A stretch of DNA of 6,217 bases from Rhodospirillales bacterium (GTDB taxonomy: Bacteria; Pseudomonadota; Alphaproteobacteria; Acetobacterales; Acetobacteraceae). The translations under genes and the position numbers were made by a program. Each line of letters opens with the position of its first letter. Position 1 is the stretch's first letter. Where the stretch lies: NCBI GenBank assembly GCA_903644035.1, contig CAHJXG010000181.1, positions 1 to 6,217 on the forward strand, given 5' to 3'. The notes beneath the pieces were generated by a model. The model searched no databases and was not told where the DNA came from. It was given only the letters and a program-made list of their open reading frames with translations. Below are positions 1 to 5,984 of this stretch, piece by piece.

Positions 1-117
1 GACGATGGGTCCGGCGGCCGGCTCCGCCCCGCCCTGGGCCAGCGCCGCGGCCGGGACGCCGACCAGGGCGGCGAGCGCCGCGAGGCTCGCTATGATTGTT
101 CGCACGCTCTTGCTCAT
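1..117 (-). CDS. Exported protein, N-terminal fragment (signal peptide and start of mature chain)
   Basis: Reading leftward from an ATG at 117-115, 39 codons are open to the window edge. The peptide begins MSKSVRTIIASLAALAALVG, a textbook Sec signal peptide: basic n-region (K3, R6), hydrophobic Ala/Leu core at about residues 8-20, and an AALAQ cleavage region near residues 25-28. The visible mature part is Gly/Ala/Pro-rich (GGAEPAAGPIV). A purine-rich AGGAG (complement of 129-133) lies 11 bases upstream of the ATG and supports this start. The gene is divergent from efeUOB, and a Fur-like box lies about 34-56 bases upstream of its start, so iron control is plausible. The fragment is too short to name a family. 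Exported or membrane iron-uptake proteins, for example an ExbB-type energiser with a cleaved leader or a periplasmic binding protein, are only guesses. That a coding region with a signal peptide starts here is fairly sure; the function is unknown. Confidence 0.75.
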   Translation of the reverse strand, partial: MSKSVRTIIASLAALAALVGVPAAALAQGGAEPAAGPIV

Positions 118-150
118 GACGCCGCGTTCTCCTGATCGCCTGTTTGACGG

Positions 151-173
151 CTGCAAATAAGAACTATTCGCAG
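151..173 (-). promoter_or_regulatory. Fur-like operator upstream of the leftward exported-protein gene
   Basis: Nine-base arms CTGCAAATA (151-159) and TATTCGCAG (165-173) are inverted repeats with one mismatch around a 5-base centre. The inner 19-mer GCAAATAAGAACTATTCGC (153-171) has the AAT...ATT half-site layout of Fur sites and is close in style to the GCAAATGAGAA...ATTCGC boxes I recall from other proteobacteria. It matches the E. coli consensus GATAATGATAATCATTATC at only 11 of 19 positions. It sits where a promoter of the leftward gene would be. Another metalloregulator of the Fur superfamily (Mur, Zur, Irr) would be an alternative. Confidence 0.5.
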
Positions 174-201
174 TCACGTCCACCACGCGGGCGCAAATAA
201 G
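153..201. repeat. Direct repeat GCAAATAAG, two copies 40 bp apart
   Basis: The 9-mer GCAAATAAG occurs at 153-161 and again at 193-201, exactly 40 bp apart, about four helical turns. The first copy is the left arm of the Fur-like box at 151-173; the second has no matching right arm (it is followed by TGCCGCCGC). Both are AT-rich words in a GC-rich setting, so chance is less likely, and the second could be a half-site for the same regulator. No function is shown by sequence alone. Confidence 0.55.
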
Positions 202-291
202 TGCCGCCGCCTGGGCGGGGCCACTCCTGCATCGCCGGGATCATCGGGCTGCCTGGGTCCGAAGATGCACAGGCCCGTGACGCTTGAGGGC

Positions 292-319
292 TTGCCCGGC
301 CGGCTTTGAGCATGATAAT
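292..319 (+). promoter_or_regulatory. Candidate sigma-70 promoter of efeUOB
   Basis: TTGCCC at 292-297 (4 of 6 to TTGACA), a 16-base spacer, and GATAAT at 314-319 (5 of 6 to TATAAT). Transcription would start near 326, giving a leader of about 20 bases before the efeU ATG at 345. The -10 element lies inside the Fur box at 308-326, the geometry expected for repression by Fur. Promoter calls from GC-rich sequence are uncertain. Confidence 0.45.
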
Positions 320-326
320 CATTCTC
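308..326 (+). promoter_or_regulatory. Fur box of the efeUOB operon
   Basis: GAGCATGATAATCATTCTC matches the classical 19-bp Fur box GATAATGATAATCATTATC at 16 of 19 positions and is itself palindromic in 8 of 9 base pairs around a central A. It ends 18 bases before the efeU start codon and covers the candidate -10 hexamer. Fur control of efeUOB is established in E. coli, so site and context agree. It implies repression when iron is plentiful. Confidence 0.85.
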
Positions 327-344
327 AACTCCTTGGGTGATGCC

Positions 345-1214
345 ATGCTGATCGCGTTCCTCATCATGCTCCGCGAAGGGATCGAGGCCGCGCTGATCGT
401 CGGCATCGTCGCCTCCTACCTCAGCCAGACCGGGCGGGCGCGGATGCTGCCGCTCGTGTGGTCGGGCGTGGTCCTGGCGAGCGTTCTCTGCCTGGCCCTC
501 GGCGTCGGGCTGACCCTGGCCAGCGAGGAGTTCCCGCAGAGGCAGCAGGAGCTGTTCGAGGGCGTCGTCGCCGTGGTCGCCGCCGGCATCCTCACCTCGA
601 TGGTGGCCTGGATGCGCAAGGCGGCGCGGTCCATCAAGGCGCAGCTGCACGACTCCGTCGACACGGCGCTGCGGCCCGGCGGTTCCGGCCTGGCGCTCGT
701 GGCCATGGTATTCCTCGCCGTCGGCCGCGAGGGGCTGGAATCGGTGTTCTTCCTGCTGGCGGCGTTCGAGCAGAGCGAGGGGCCGGGCGTGCCGGCCGGG
801 GCGATCCTCGGCCTGCTCGGCGCGGTCGCGGTGGGCTACGGCATCTACCGCGGCGGCGTCCGGCTCAACCTGCGCGCGTTCTTCCGCTGGACCGGCGTGT
901 TCATCGTGTTCGTGTCGGCGGGGCTGCTGGCCTCGGCCGTTCGGGCGTTCCACGAGGCCGGGCTGTGGAACGGGCTGCAGGACACGGCCTTCGACCTCAG
1001 CGCGGCGCTGCCGAACGACAGCGTGGCCGGCACGCTGCTGTCGGGCCTGTTCGGCTACAACGACACGCCCACCATGGGCGAGGTCGTGGTTTACCTGGCC
1101 TACCTTGCCGTCGCCCTCGCGCTGCTCACCGCCGGCCAGCGGCAGCCGGCGCCTTCGCGCCGCGCGGCGCGTGCTGCCCCGTCCTCCCCTCTCCAGAACA
1201 GAGACCCCGCATGA
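345..1214 (+). CDS. efeU: EfeU, ferric iron permease (FTR1 family)
   Basis: Inner-membrane permease of the EfeUOB system, homologous to yeast Ftr1p; it is thought to import Fe(III) delivered from the periplasm. The 289-aa product (E. coli EfeU is about 276 aa) carries both REGxE iron-pathway motifs: R10-E11-G12-I13-E14 in the first helix and R128-E129-G130-L131-E132 in the fourth. About seven hydrophobic segments are visible (roughly residues 3-25, 36-58, 70-90, 114-140, 150-168, 182-200, 246-264). Other family-typical stretches are LFEGVVAVVA, MVAWMRK and IRAFHEAGLWN-like AVRAFHEAGLWN. In-frame TTG (306) and ATG (312) codons lie further upstream, but they fall in or beside the Fur box. The ATG at 345 gives MLIAFLIMLREGIEAAL, which aligns with family N-termini, and has GGGTGA at 335-340 as a ribosome site. 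The C-terminal tail after about residue 264 is Ala/Arg/Pro-rich and not conserved. Its stop codon overlaps the efeO start in an ATGA. Confidence 0.95.
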   Translation: MLIAFLIMLREGIEAALIVGIVASYLSQTGRARMLPLVWSGVVLASVLCLALGVGLTLASEEFPQRQQELFEGVVAVVAAGILTSMVAWMRKAARSIKAQLHDSVDTALRPGGSGLALVAMVFLAVGREGLESVFFLLAAFEQSEGPGVPAGAILGLLGAVAVGYGIYRGGVRLNLRAFFRWTGVFIVFVSAGLLASAVRAFHEAGLWNGLQDTAFDLSAALPNDSVAGTLLSGLFGYNDTPTMGEVVVYLAYLAVALALLTAGQRQPAPSRRAARAAPSSPLQNRDPA

Positions 1215-2341
1215 CCCTTGCCTCCAGCCTGACCCGTCAGTCCATCGTCGCCGCCGCGGCCCTGCTCGGCCTCCACGTGACCGCCGCGGCGGCGGCCGAC
1301 AAGCCGGTCCCTCCGGTCGCGGTGACCGTCACCGACAAGGGCTGCGTGCCGGCCAGCCTGACCGTGCCAGCGGGCAGGACGGCGTTCCGCATCAAGAACG
1401 ACAGCCGCCGCGCCCTGGAATGGGAGATCCTGCAGGGCGTCACCGTCGTGGCGGAGCGCGAGAACATCCTGCCGGGCTTTGCCCAGACGCTGACCGCGAC
1501 CCTCGCCGCCGGGGACTACCAGATGACCTGCGGGCTGCTGAGCAACCCCAAGGGCACGCTGACGGTCGCCGCCGGCACGCAGGAGGCGGGGGCGGCGTTC
1601 CCGAACCTCGCCAAGCCCATCGCCGCCTACCGGGTCTACGTGCTGTCCGAGGTGGACGCGCTGGTGACGGCCACCGCCGCGTTCACCGAGGCGGTCAAGG
1701 CCGGCAAGCTCGACGAGGCGCGCCGCCTCTACGCCCCGGCCCGCGTGCACTACGAGCGCATCGAGCCGATCGCGGAGCTGTTCAACGACCTCGACGGCTC
1801 CATCGACGCCCGCGCCGACGACTTCGAGAAGAAGGAGCAGGACCCGACCTGGACCGGCTTCCACCGCCTGGAGAAGGCGCTGTTCGCGGACAAGACCACG
1901 GGCGGCCTGGACGAGATCGCCGACAAGCTGGCCGCCGACACGGTGGAGCTGCGCAAGCGCCTGGACGAGCTTGAGCTGCCGGTCAAGAACGTTGTGGGCG
2001 GCCCGGCCGAGCTGATCGAGGAAGTCGCCTCGAAGAAGATCAGCGGCGAGGAGGACCGGTACAGCCACGCCGACCTCTGGGACTTCCAGGCCAACATCGA
2101 CGGCGCGCAGCAGATCTACGGCCTGTTGAAGCCGCTGCTGGTGGCCCAGAACGGCAAGCTGGTCAGCCGGATCGACGGGAACTTCACCAAGGTCGACGCG
2201 ACGCTCGCGAAGTACAAGGTGGGCGACGGCTTCAAGTCCTACGACGCGCTCACCGCGCCTGACAAGAACGCCCTGAAGCGCTCCATCACCGCGCTGGCCG
2301 AGGACCTCTCGAAGCTGCGCGGCACGCTGGGCGTGGACTGA
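1211..2341 (+). CDS. efeO: EfeO, periplasmic iron-binding protein (cupredoxin plus M75 imelysin-like domains)
   Basis: Periplasmic component of EfeUOB, thought to bind iron and pass it to EfeU. The 376-aa product matches E. coli EfeO in length (about 375 aa). A Sec signal peptide covers residues 1 to about 29 (hydrophobic core VAAAALLGL, then AAAAAD). The cupredoxin-like domain spans roughly 33-121, with C45, the acidic pair in LEWEIL (E70, E72), and MTCG (M105, C107) as candidate metal ligands. The M75 peptidase-like domain runs from about 136 to 374: [16 protein letters not shown] at 181-196 and the family HxxE motif in GFHRLE (H218, E221). M75 proteins of this type are regarded as metal binders rather than active peptidases. 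The ATG overlaps the efeU stop (ATGA) and there is no strong Shine-Dalgarno, so translation is probably coupled to efeU. An open frame continues upstream through efeU but makes no EfeO-like sequence. Identification is firm; the metal ligands are inferred by family. Confidence 0.95.
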   Translation: MTLASSLTRQSIVAAAALLGLHVTAAAAADKPVPPVAVTVTDKGCVPASLTVPAGRTAFRIKNDSRRALEWEILQGVTVVAERENILPGFAQTLTATLAAGDYQMTCGLLSNPKGTLTVAAGTQEAGAAFPNLAKPIAAYRVYVLSEVDALVTATAAFTEAVKAGKLDEARRLYAPARVHYERIEPIAELFNDLDGSIDARADDFEKKEQDPTWTGFHRLEKALFADKTTGGLDEIADKLAADTVELRKRLDELELPVKNVVGGPAELIEEVASKKISGEEDRYSHADLWDFQANIDGAQQIYGLLKPLLVAQNGKLVSRIDGNFTKVDATLAKYKVGDGFKSYDALTAPDKNALKRSITALAEDLSKLRGTLGVD

Positions 2342-2363
2342 GCGCGGGCCGGGGGGACAGCGC

Positions 2364-3614
2364 ATGAGGGGATTTGGTGGGCCGGGCCGGCGCGGCCTGC
2401 TGATGGGGCTTGGGGCGGCCGGCAGCGCGCTGGCCGCCCGGGCCGCGACGCTGCCGGATGACCGCCCGGCCGACGCGGAGGAGGGAGACAGCACGCAGGA
2501 GCGCCAGCCCTTCTATGCCCGCCACCAATCGGGCATCACCACGCCGCAGCCCGCCGCGGCCCTGGTCGCCGCCTTCGACGTGCTCGCGGAGGACCGGGCG
2601 GAGCTCGAGCAGCTGTTCCGCCTGCTGACCGAGCGGTGCGCCTTCCTGACCCAGGGCGGCGCGGTGACGCCGCTCGACCCCAAGCTGCCGCCGCTCGACT
2701 CCGGCGTGCTCGGGCCGCGCGTGTTCCCGGACAACCTGACGGTGACGGCGGCGGTCGGCTCCTCGCTGTTCGACGACCGCTTCGGCCTGGAGGACGCGAG
2801 GCCGCGCCGCCTCGTGGCGATGACGGGGCATCCGAACGACGCGCTGGATGCCGAGGTCTGCCATGGCGACCTGCTGCTGCAGTTCAACGCCAACACCGCC
2901 GAGACCAACATCCATGCGCTCCGGGACATCCTGAAGACGATGCCGGAGCAGATGTCGCTGCGCTGGAAGATGGAGGGCTTCCTGCCGCCGCACACCGTGA
3001 AGAAGCAGGGCCGGGACACCGTGCGCAACCTGATGGGCTTCAAGGACGGCACGGCGAACCTCGATCCCCGGGACGGGGCGCTCATGGACCGGAACGTCTG
3101 GGTGCAGCCGGGGTCCGACGAGCCCGCCTGGGCCGTGGGCGGCAGCTACCAGGCCGTGCGCCTGATCCGCATGATGGTCGAGCGCTGGGACCGCACGCCG
3201 CTGCAGGAGCAGGAAACCATCTTCGGCCGCGACAAGTCGGAGGGCGCGCCGCTCGGCATGGGCCGCGAGCATGACGAGCCCGACTACGCCGCCGACCCGG
3301 CCGGCGTGCGGATTCCCCGGGACGCGCACATCCGCCTGGCGAACCCCCGCACCGAGGACACGCAATCGAGCCTCATCCTGCGCCGGGCATTCAACTACTC
3401 GCGCGGGCTGACCAAGGCCGGGCAGCTCGACATGGGCCTGCTGTTCGTCTGCTTCCAGGCCGACCTCGAGAAGGGGTTCCTGGCCGTGCAGGAGCGGCTG
3501 AACGGCGAGCCGCTTGAGGAGTACATCAAGCCGTTCGGCGGCGGCTACTTCTTCGCCCTGCCCGGCGTCCTGAGCCAGGACGACTTCCTCGGCCGCGCGC
3601 TGCTCGCGGGCTGA
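2364..3614 (+). CDS. efeB: EfeB, Tat-exported Dyp-type haem peroxidase
   Basis: Periplasmic haem peroxidase of EfeUOB. In E. coli it is proposed to oxidise Fe(II) to Fe(III) for EfeO/EfeU; a deferrochelatase activity (iron from haem) has also been claimed and is disputed. The 416-aa product opens with a twin-arginine leader: R9-R10 followed by [17 protein letters not shown], so it should be exported folded with its haem. Dyp hallmarks are the GxxDG motif G225-F226-K227-D228-G229 (D228 the distal acid), H322 in AHIRLANPR as the proximal haem ligand, and R340 in ILRR as the distal arginine. The His-to-Arg spacing of 18 is the same as I recall for characterised Dyp enzymes. The C-terminal [15 protein letters not shown] is typical of EfeB. 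The gene starts 22 bases after the efeO stop, with GGGGGGA at 2351-2357 six bases before the ATG, and is the last gene of the operon. All key residues are present, so it should be active. Confidence 0.95.
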   Translation: MRGFGGPGRRGLLMGLGAAGSALAARAATLPDDRPADAEEGDSTQERQPFYARHQSGITTPQPAAALVAAFDVLAEDRAELEQLFRLLTERCAFLTQGGAVTPLDPKLPPLDSGVLGPRVFPDNLTVTAAVGSSLFDDRFGLEDARPRRLVAMTGHPNDALDAEVCHGDLLLQFNANTAETNIHALRDILKTMPEQMSLRWKMEGFLPPHTVKKQGRDTVRNLMGFKDGTANLDPRDGALMDRNVWVQPGSDEPAWAVGGSYQAVRLIRMMVERWDRTPLQEQETIFGRDKSEGAPLGMGREHDEPDYAADPAGVRIPRDAHIRLANPRTEDTQSSLILRRAFNYSRGLTKAGQLDMGLLFVCFQADLEKGFLAVQERLNGEPLEEYIKPFGGGYFFALPGVLSQDDFLGRALLAG

Positions 3615-3628
3615 GGCTGGCGCTTGGC

Positions 3629-3647
3629 CCGGCGCCGCGGGCGCCGG
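3629..3647 (+). terminator. GC-rich hairpin after efeB
   Basis: CCGGCGCC (3629-3636) and GGCGCCGG (3640-3647) form a perfect 8-bp stem with a 3-base loop, 14 bases after the efeB stop. Only TTCC follows, with no real T-run, so it may be a weak intrinsic terminator or an mRNA 3'-end stabiliser. It separates the efe operon from the next gene, which has its own control region. Confidence 0.55.
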
Positions 3648-3658
3648 TTCCGCCGGAG

Positions 3659-3674
3659 CATGGAAGCATCCATG
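3659..3674. repeat. Short palindrome CATGGA-AGCA-TCCATG
   Basis: A perfect 6-bp inverted repeat with a 4-base centre lies between the efeB hairpin and the Fur-like box at 3692-3716. It could be an operator for another regulator of the 164-aa gene or a small RNA hairpin. It resembles no operator I recognise. Confidence 0.4.
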
Positions 3675-3691
3675 AAATCTCCCGCTTCGGT

Positions 3692-3716
3692 ATTGCGAAT
3701 GACTCTCATTATCAAT
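3692..3716 (+). promoter_or_regulatory. Fur-like box upstream of the 164-aa gene
   Basis: The core GCGAATGACTCTCATTATC (3695-3713) matches the classical 19-bp Fur box at 14 of 19 positions. Dyad symmetry continues three bases outward on each side (ATT...AAT), giving 9 of 12 paired positions. It ends 32 bases before the ATG at 3749. Promoter hexamers near it are weak: TTCGGT at 3686 with CATTAT at 3707 has only a 15-base spacer. An AT-rich site of this form is distinctive in such GC-rich DNA. Confidence 0.65.
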
Positions 3717-3748
3717 TAGAGTGGCGCATCGCTGAGCAGGAGCCTCCC

Positions 3749-4243
3749 ATGTCCATCCCGAACGACGAACGCCTCGCCTTGCCGGTTGAACAGCAGGCGC
3801 TGCTTTGGTGCATGCGCGCCTGGGTCGCCGGGTTGCAGCAGCCCATCGAGGCGGGGTCGCGCATCCAGGACATGATGGCCCGGCTGGACGCTCCCGATGC
3901 CGCGCCATACCTCGAAGGCATGATGTTCGCGCTGCGCCATGGGGCCACAAGACGGCTGGCGATCGGGTGCCTCTGCTGGCGCCATGTCAGCGGCGACGAG
4001 CGGATGCTGCTCGAGACGCTCGGCCTGGCGCAGGACCGGCGCCCGTTCGAGGCGCTGCTGCTGCTCCGCGGCATCCTCACGCCGGAGGGCGCCCGCGCCG
4101 CGCTGCACAGCGCGGAGAAGCTGGGCGTCAGCCTGGCCCAGGCGGGCCGTTTCCTGCCGGCGCCCGAGGCGGAGGTGCGCCGCTTCGCCTTCGCCTCCAG
4201 CGCCGGCGCCGGTCCGCATTCCTCGTTCCGGACGCTGCATTGA
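3749..4243 (+). CDS. Unknown 164-aa protein, putatively Fur-regulated, with a CxC motif
   Basis: I do not recognise a named family. The product is a soluble, mostly helical-looking protein of 164 aa with no signal peptide or membrane segment, so it is probably cytoplasmic. Visible elements are WCMRAWV near residues 20-26 (C21), a region DAAPYLEGMMFALRHGA at 50-66, and a striking GCLCWRH at 73-79 (C74, C76, H79) followed by SGDERMLLETLGLAQ, then a helix-rich Leu/Ala stretch to about 130 and a polar tail. The Cys-x-Cys...His group could bind a metal, but this is inference. The layout (small two-part domain with xRxLxIxCxxC then GDExxLL) recalls short alphaproteobacterial proteins of unknown function; this is an impression only. 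AGGAG at 3738-3742 lies six bases before the ATG, and a Fur-like box lies just upstream. The hairpin behind efeB and the hairpin after its own stop suggest a single-gene transcript. That the gene is real is well supported; its function is unknown. Confidence 0.8.
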   Translation: MSIPNDERLALPVEQQALLWCMRAWVAGLQQPIEAGSRIQDMMARLDAPDAAPYLEGMMFALRHGATRRLAIGCLCWRHVSGDERMLLETLGLAQDRRPFEALLLLRGILTPEGARAALHSAEKLGVSLAQAGRFLPAPEAEVRRFAFASSAGAGPHSSFRTLH

Positions 4244-4260
4244 ACCGCGGTGCCATGCCG

Positions 4261-4304
4261 GCGGGACGCCTGGCGGTGCAAGCGGGCCTGCCGCAGGGTC
4301 CCGC
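4261..4304 (+). terminator. Long imperfect hairpin after the 164-aa gene
   Basis: GCGGGAC (4261-4267) pairs with GTCCCGC (4298-4304); inside, CCTG (4269-4272) pairs with CAGG (4294-4297) and CGG (4274-4276) with CCG (4291-4293). This gives 14 bp interrupted by two single-base bulges, with a 14-base loop. It begins 17 bases after the stop at 4243. There is no T-run, so it is either a T-less terminator or an mRNA-protecting structure. The rest of 4305-4386 shows nothing recognisable. Confidence 0.45.
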
Positions 4305-4386
4305 AAGCGCCCCCTCCGCTCATGCGGGCGCGACCGGCGACCTGACCGGGCCTCCCGCCGCCACATCCCCGCTGCGGGCCGGAGTT

Positions 4387-4403
4387 TTGATACATTGTGT
4401 CAA
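4387..4403. promoter_or_regulatory. 17-bp near-palindromic candidate operator upstream of the porin gene
   Basis: TTGATACATTGTGTCAA is symmetric in 7 of 8 base pairs about a central T and lies in an AT-rich patch of otherwise GC-rich DNA, 115 bases before the porin ATG. TTGATA (4387-4392) also resembles a -35 hexamer, but no good -10 follows at 16-18 bases; TTGTGT (4395-4400) with TAGATC (4418-4423) at a 17-base spacing is another weak option. The form suits a dimeric repressor of GntR, LacI or similar type. The spacing does not fit FNR (TTGAT-N4-ATCAA), and it is not Fur-like. Confidence 0.5.
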
Positions 4404-4518
4404 TCCAGGCAATGTCGTAGATCGAGGTTCCAAACCCGCAGCCCGATGGGCCGAGGCGGGGAAGACGCTTGAGCAATCGCCGCGCGGCCCTGGCAGCCGC
4501 CCGTGCAAGGAGGTTCGC

Positions 4519-5940
4519 ATGCCGAGATTCGCCACAGTTGTCGCCGTAAGCCTGGCGTGCTTCGGCCTGGCCGCCCCGGCGGTGGCGCAGCCTGCTTCGC
4601 CCTCGGAGGACACCCTGCCCGCATCGCCTGAGCAGCGCCAGCAGGCTCCCACCGGGCCGACGGAGGCGGCTGAACCGGAGAAGGGCACCGGGCTGCTGCA
4701 GCGCGACAAGCTGCTCGGCGACCTCGGCGGGCTGCGCACCCGGCTGGAGGACAAGGGCATCACCTTCGGCCTGCAGGAGCAGGCGGAGGTCTTCGGCAAC
4801 GTCACCGGAGGCGTCAGGCGGGGGGCCATCTTCGAGGGCGCCCTGCTGATGAGCCTGGCCGTCGACACCGAGAAGCTCGTCAGCTTCCCCGGCGGGAAGA
4901 TCAACGTGAGCGCCTACCAGATCCACGGCAGCGGCCTGAGCGGCAACAACCTCGGCAACCTGAACGTCGTCAGCGGCATCGAGGCCCCGCGTTCCACCCG
5001 GCTGTTCGAGCTGTGGTACGAGCAGTCCCTCGCCGACGGCAAGGTGACGGTCCGCGTCGGGCAGCAGGCGGCCGACCAGGAGTTCATCACCACCCAGTAC
5101 GGCGCGCTGTTCCTCAACGCGGGCTTCGGCTGGCCGACCCTGCCGGCGCTCGACCTCCCGTCCGGCGGGCCGGCCTATCCGCTGGCCACGCCCGGCGTGC
5201 GGCTCAAGCTGCTGCCGAGCGAGCAGGTGTCCATCCTGGCCGGCGTCTACAACGGCGACCCCTCGGACAACCGCGCCGGCACCTCCTTCCGCCTGAACAA
5301 GGGCGTGTTCGCCATCGGCGAGGTGCAGTACGCGATCAACGGCGGCGAGGACGCGACGGGCCTGCCCGGCGTCTACAAGATCGGCGCCTGGTACAATTCC
5401 AACAGCTTCGCCGACCAGCGTTTCGGCTATGACGGCCTGTCGCTGGCCGATCCCGACGGCGTCGGGGAGCCGCGGTTCCGGCGCAACAACTGGAGCCTCT
5501 ACGCCGTGGCCGACCAGCTGGTCTACCGCGAGCCGGGCACCAAGGATCAGGGCATCGGCGTGTTCGCCCGCGCGATGGGCGCGCCGGGCGACCGCAACGC
5601 GGTGAACGTCTTCCTCAACGCCGGCGCGACCTACAAGGGCATCGTGCCCGGACGCGTGAACGACACGCTCGGCCTGGGCCTCGGCTATGCCCGCATCAGC
5701 GACACGGCGAGCAAGTTCGACTCCGACACCATCCGCTTTTCCGGAAGCCTGTTCCCGATCCGCCGCAGCGAGACGGTGCTTGAGCTCACCTACCAGGCGG
5801 TGGTCACCCCCTGGCTGACGGTGCAGCCCGACTTCCAATACGTGTTCAACCCGGGCGGCAGCGTGCCCAGCCAGCGGGCGCCGTCGCGGGCCGTGGGCGA
5901 TGCCGCGGTCCTTGGCCTCCGGACGACCATCGTGTTCTGA
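4519..5940 (+). CDS. OprB-family outer-membrane porin (carbohydrate-selective type)
   Basis: Probable outer-membrane beta-barrel porin; OprB proteins in Pseudomonas pass glucose and other sugars, but substrate cannot be read from sequence here. The 473-aa product has a Sec signal peptide (residues 1-24, ending AVAQ), a Pro/Glu/Ala-rich stretch (about 25-58), and then the barrel from about 76 (RLEDKGITFGLQEQAEVFGN). Family-like segments include LFELWYEQSLADGKVTVRVGQ (159-179 region), a GDPSDNRAGTSFRLN region at 246-260, and YREPGTKDQGIGVFARAMG (about 336-354). The chain ends LRTTIVF with a terminal aromatic residue, the signal for the barrel-assembly machinery. AAGGAGG at 4507-4513, five bases before the ATG, is the best ribosome site in the window and fixes the start; an open frame further upstream lacks any porin-like sequence. 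No Fur-like site is visible, so a link to iron is not supported. The gene converges on the M20 hydrolase gene. Confidence 0.9.
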   Translation: MPRFATVVAVSLACFGLAAPAVAQPASPSEDTLPASPEQRQQAPTGPTEAAEPEKGTGLLQRDKLLGDLGGLRTRLEDKGITFGLQEQAEVFGNVTGGVRRGAIFEGALLMSLAVDTEKLVSFPGGKINVSAYQIHGSGLSGNNLGNLNVVSGIEAPRSTRLFELWYEQSLADGKVTVRVGQQAADQEFITTQYGALFLNAGFGWPTLPALDLPSGGPAYPLATPGVRLKLLPSEQVSILAGVYNGDPSDNRAGTSFRLNKGVFAIGEVQYAINGGEDATGLPGVYKIGAWYNSNSFADQRFGYDGLSLADPDGVGEPRFRRNNWSLYAVADQLVYREPGTKDQGIGVFARAMGAPGDRNAVNVFLNAGATYKGIVPGRVNDTLGLGLGYARISDTASKFDSDTIRFSGSLFPIRRSETVLELTYQAVVTPWLTVQPDFQYVFNPGGSVPSQRAPSRAVGDAAVLGLRTTIVF

Positions 5941-5958
5941 CCTGACCCTCGGCGGCCC

Positions 5959-5984
5959 GCAGGACGCCTCCTGCTTGGGGCGTC
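5959..5984. terminator. Overlapping hairpins between convergent genes
   Basis: GCAGGA (5959-5964) pairs with TCCTGC (5969-5974) over a CGCC tetraloop. Alternatively GACGCC (5963-5968) pairs with GGCGTC (5979-5984), which reaches the stop codon of the leftward gene. The two stems share bases and exclude each other. They lie 18 bases after the porin stop in a 42-base convergent gap, so a shared bidirectional terminator is the natural reading. No T-run is present on either strand. Confidence 0.4.

Noticed and set aside
458..1210. Upstream extension of the efeO frame through efeU
   Set aside because: The product is Arg/Gly-rich and unlike any EfeO. The start at 1211 gives a signal peptide and the expected length.
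1100..2494. Long leftward open frame (464 codons) across efeO
   Set aside because: It lies antisense to the well-identified EfeO. Its translation is Arg/Gly/Ala/Val/Leu-rich and low in complexity, as expected for a shadow frame in high-GC DNA.
2286..3950. Long leftward open frame (554 codons) opposite efeB and the start of the next gene
   Set aside because: Antisense to a complete Dyp peroxidase with all key residues. It crosses a terminator and a Fur-like box and has no recognisable domain.
4387..4403. FNR/CRP-family site
   Set aside because: The half-sites do not have the TTGAT-N4-ATCAA spacing of FNR or the TGTGA-N6-TCACA pattern of CRP.
3805..4518. Upstream extension of the porin frame
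   Set aside because: The extra 238 codons run through the 164-aa gene in another frame and are Arg/Gly/Ala/Pro-rich. The ATG at 4519 has a perfect ribosome site followed by a signal peptide.
3712..5838. Leftward open frame of 708 codons opposite the 164-aa gene and the porin
   Set aside because: It spans an intergenic region and two rightward genes and has shadow-frame composition. The rightward porin has a signal peptide, family segments and a beta-barrel C-terminus.
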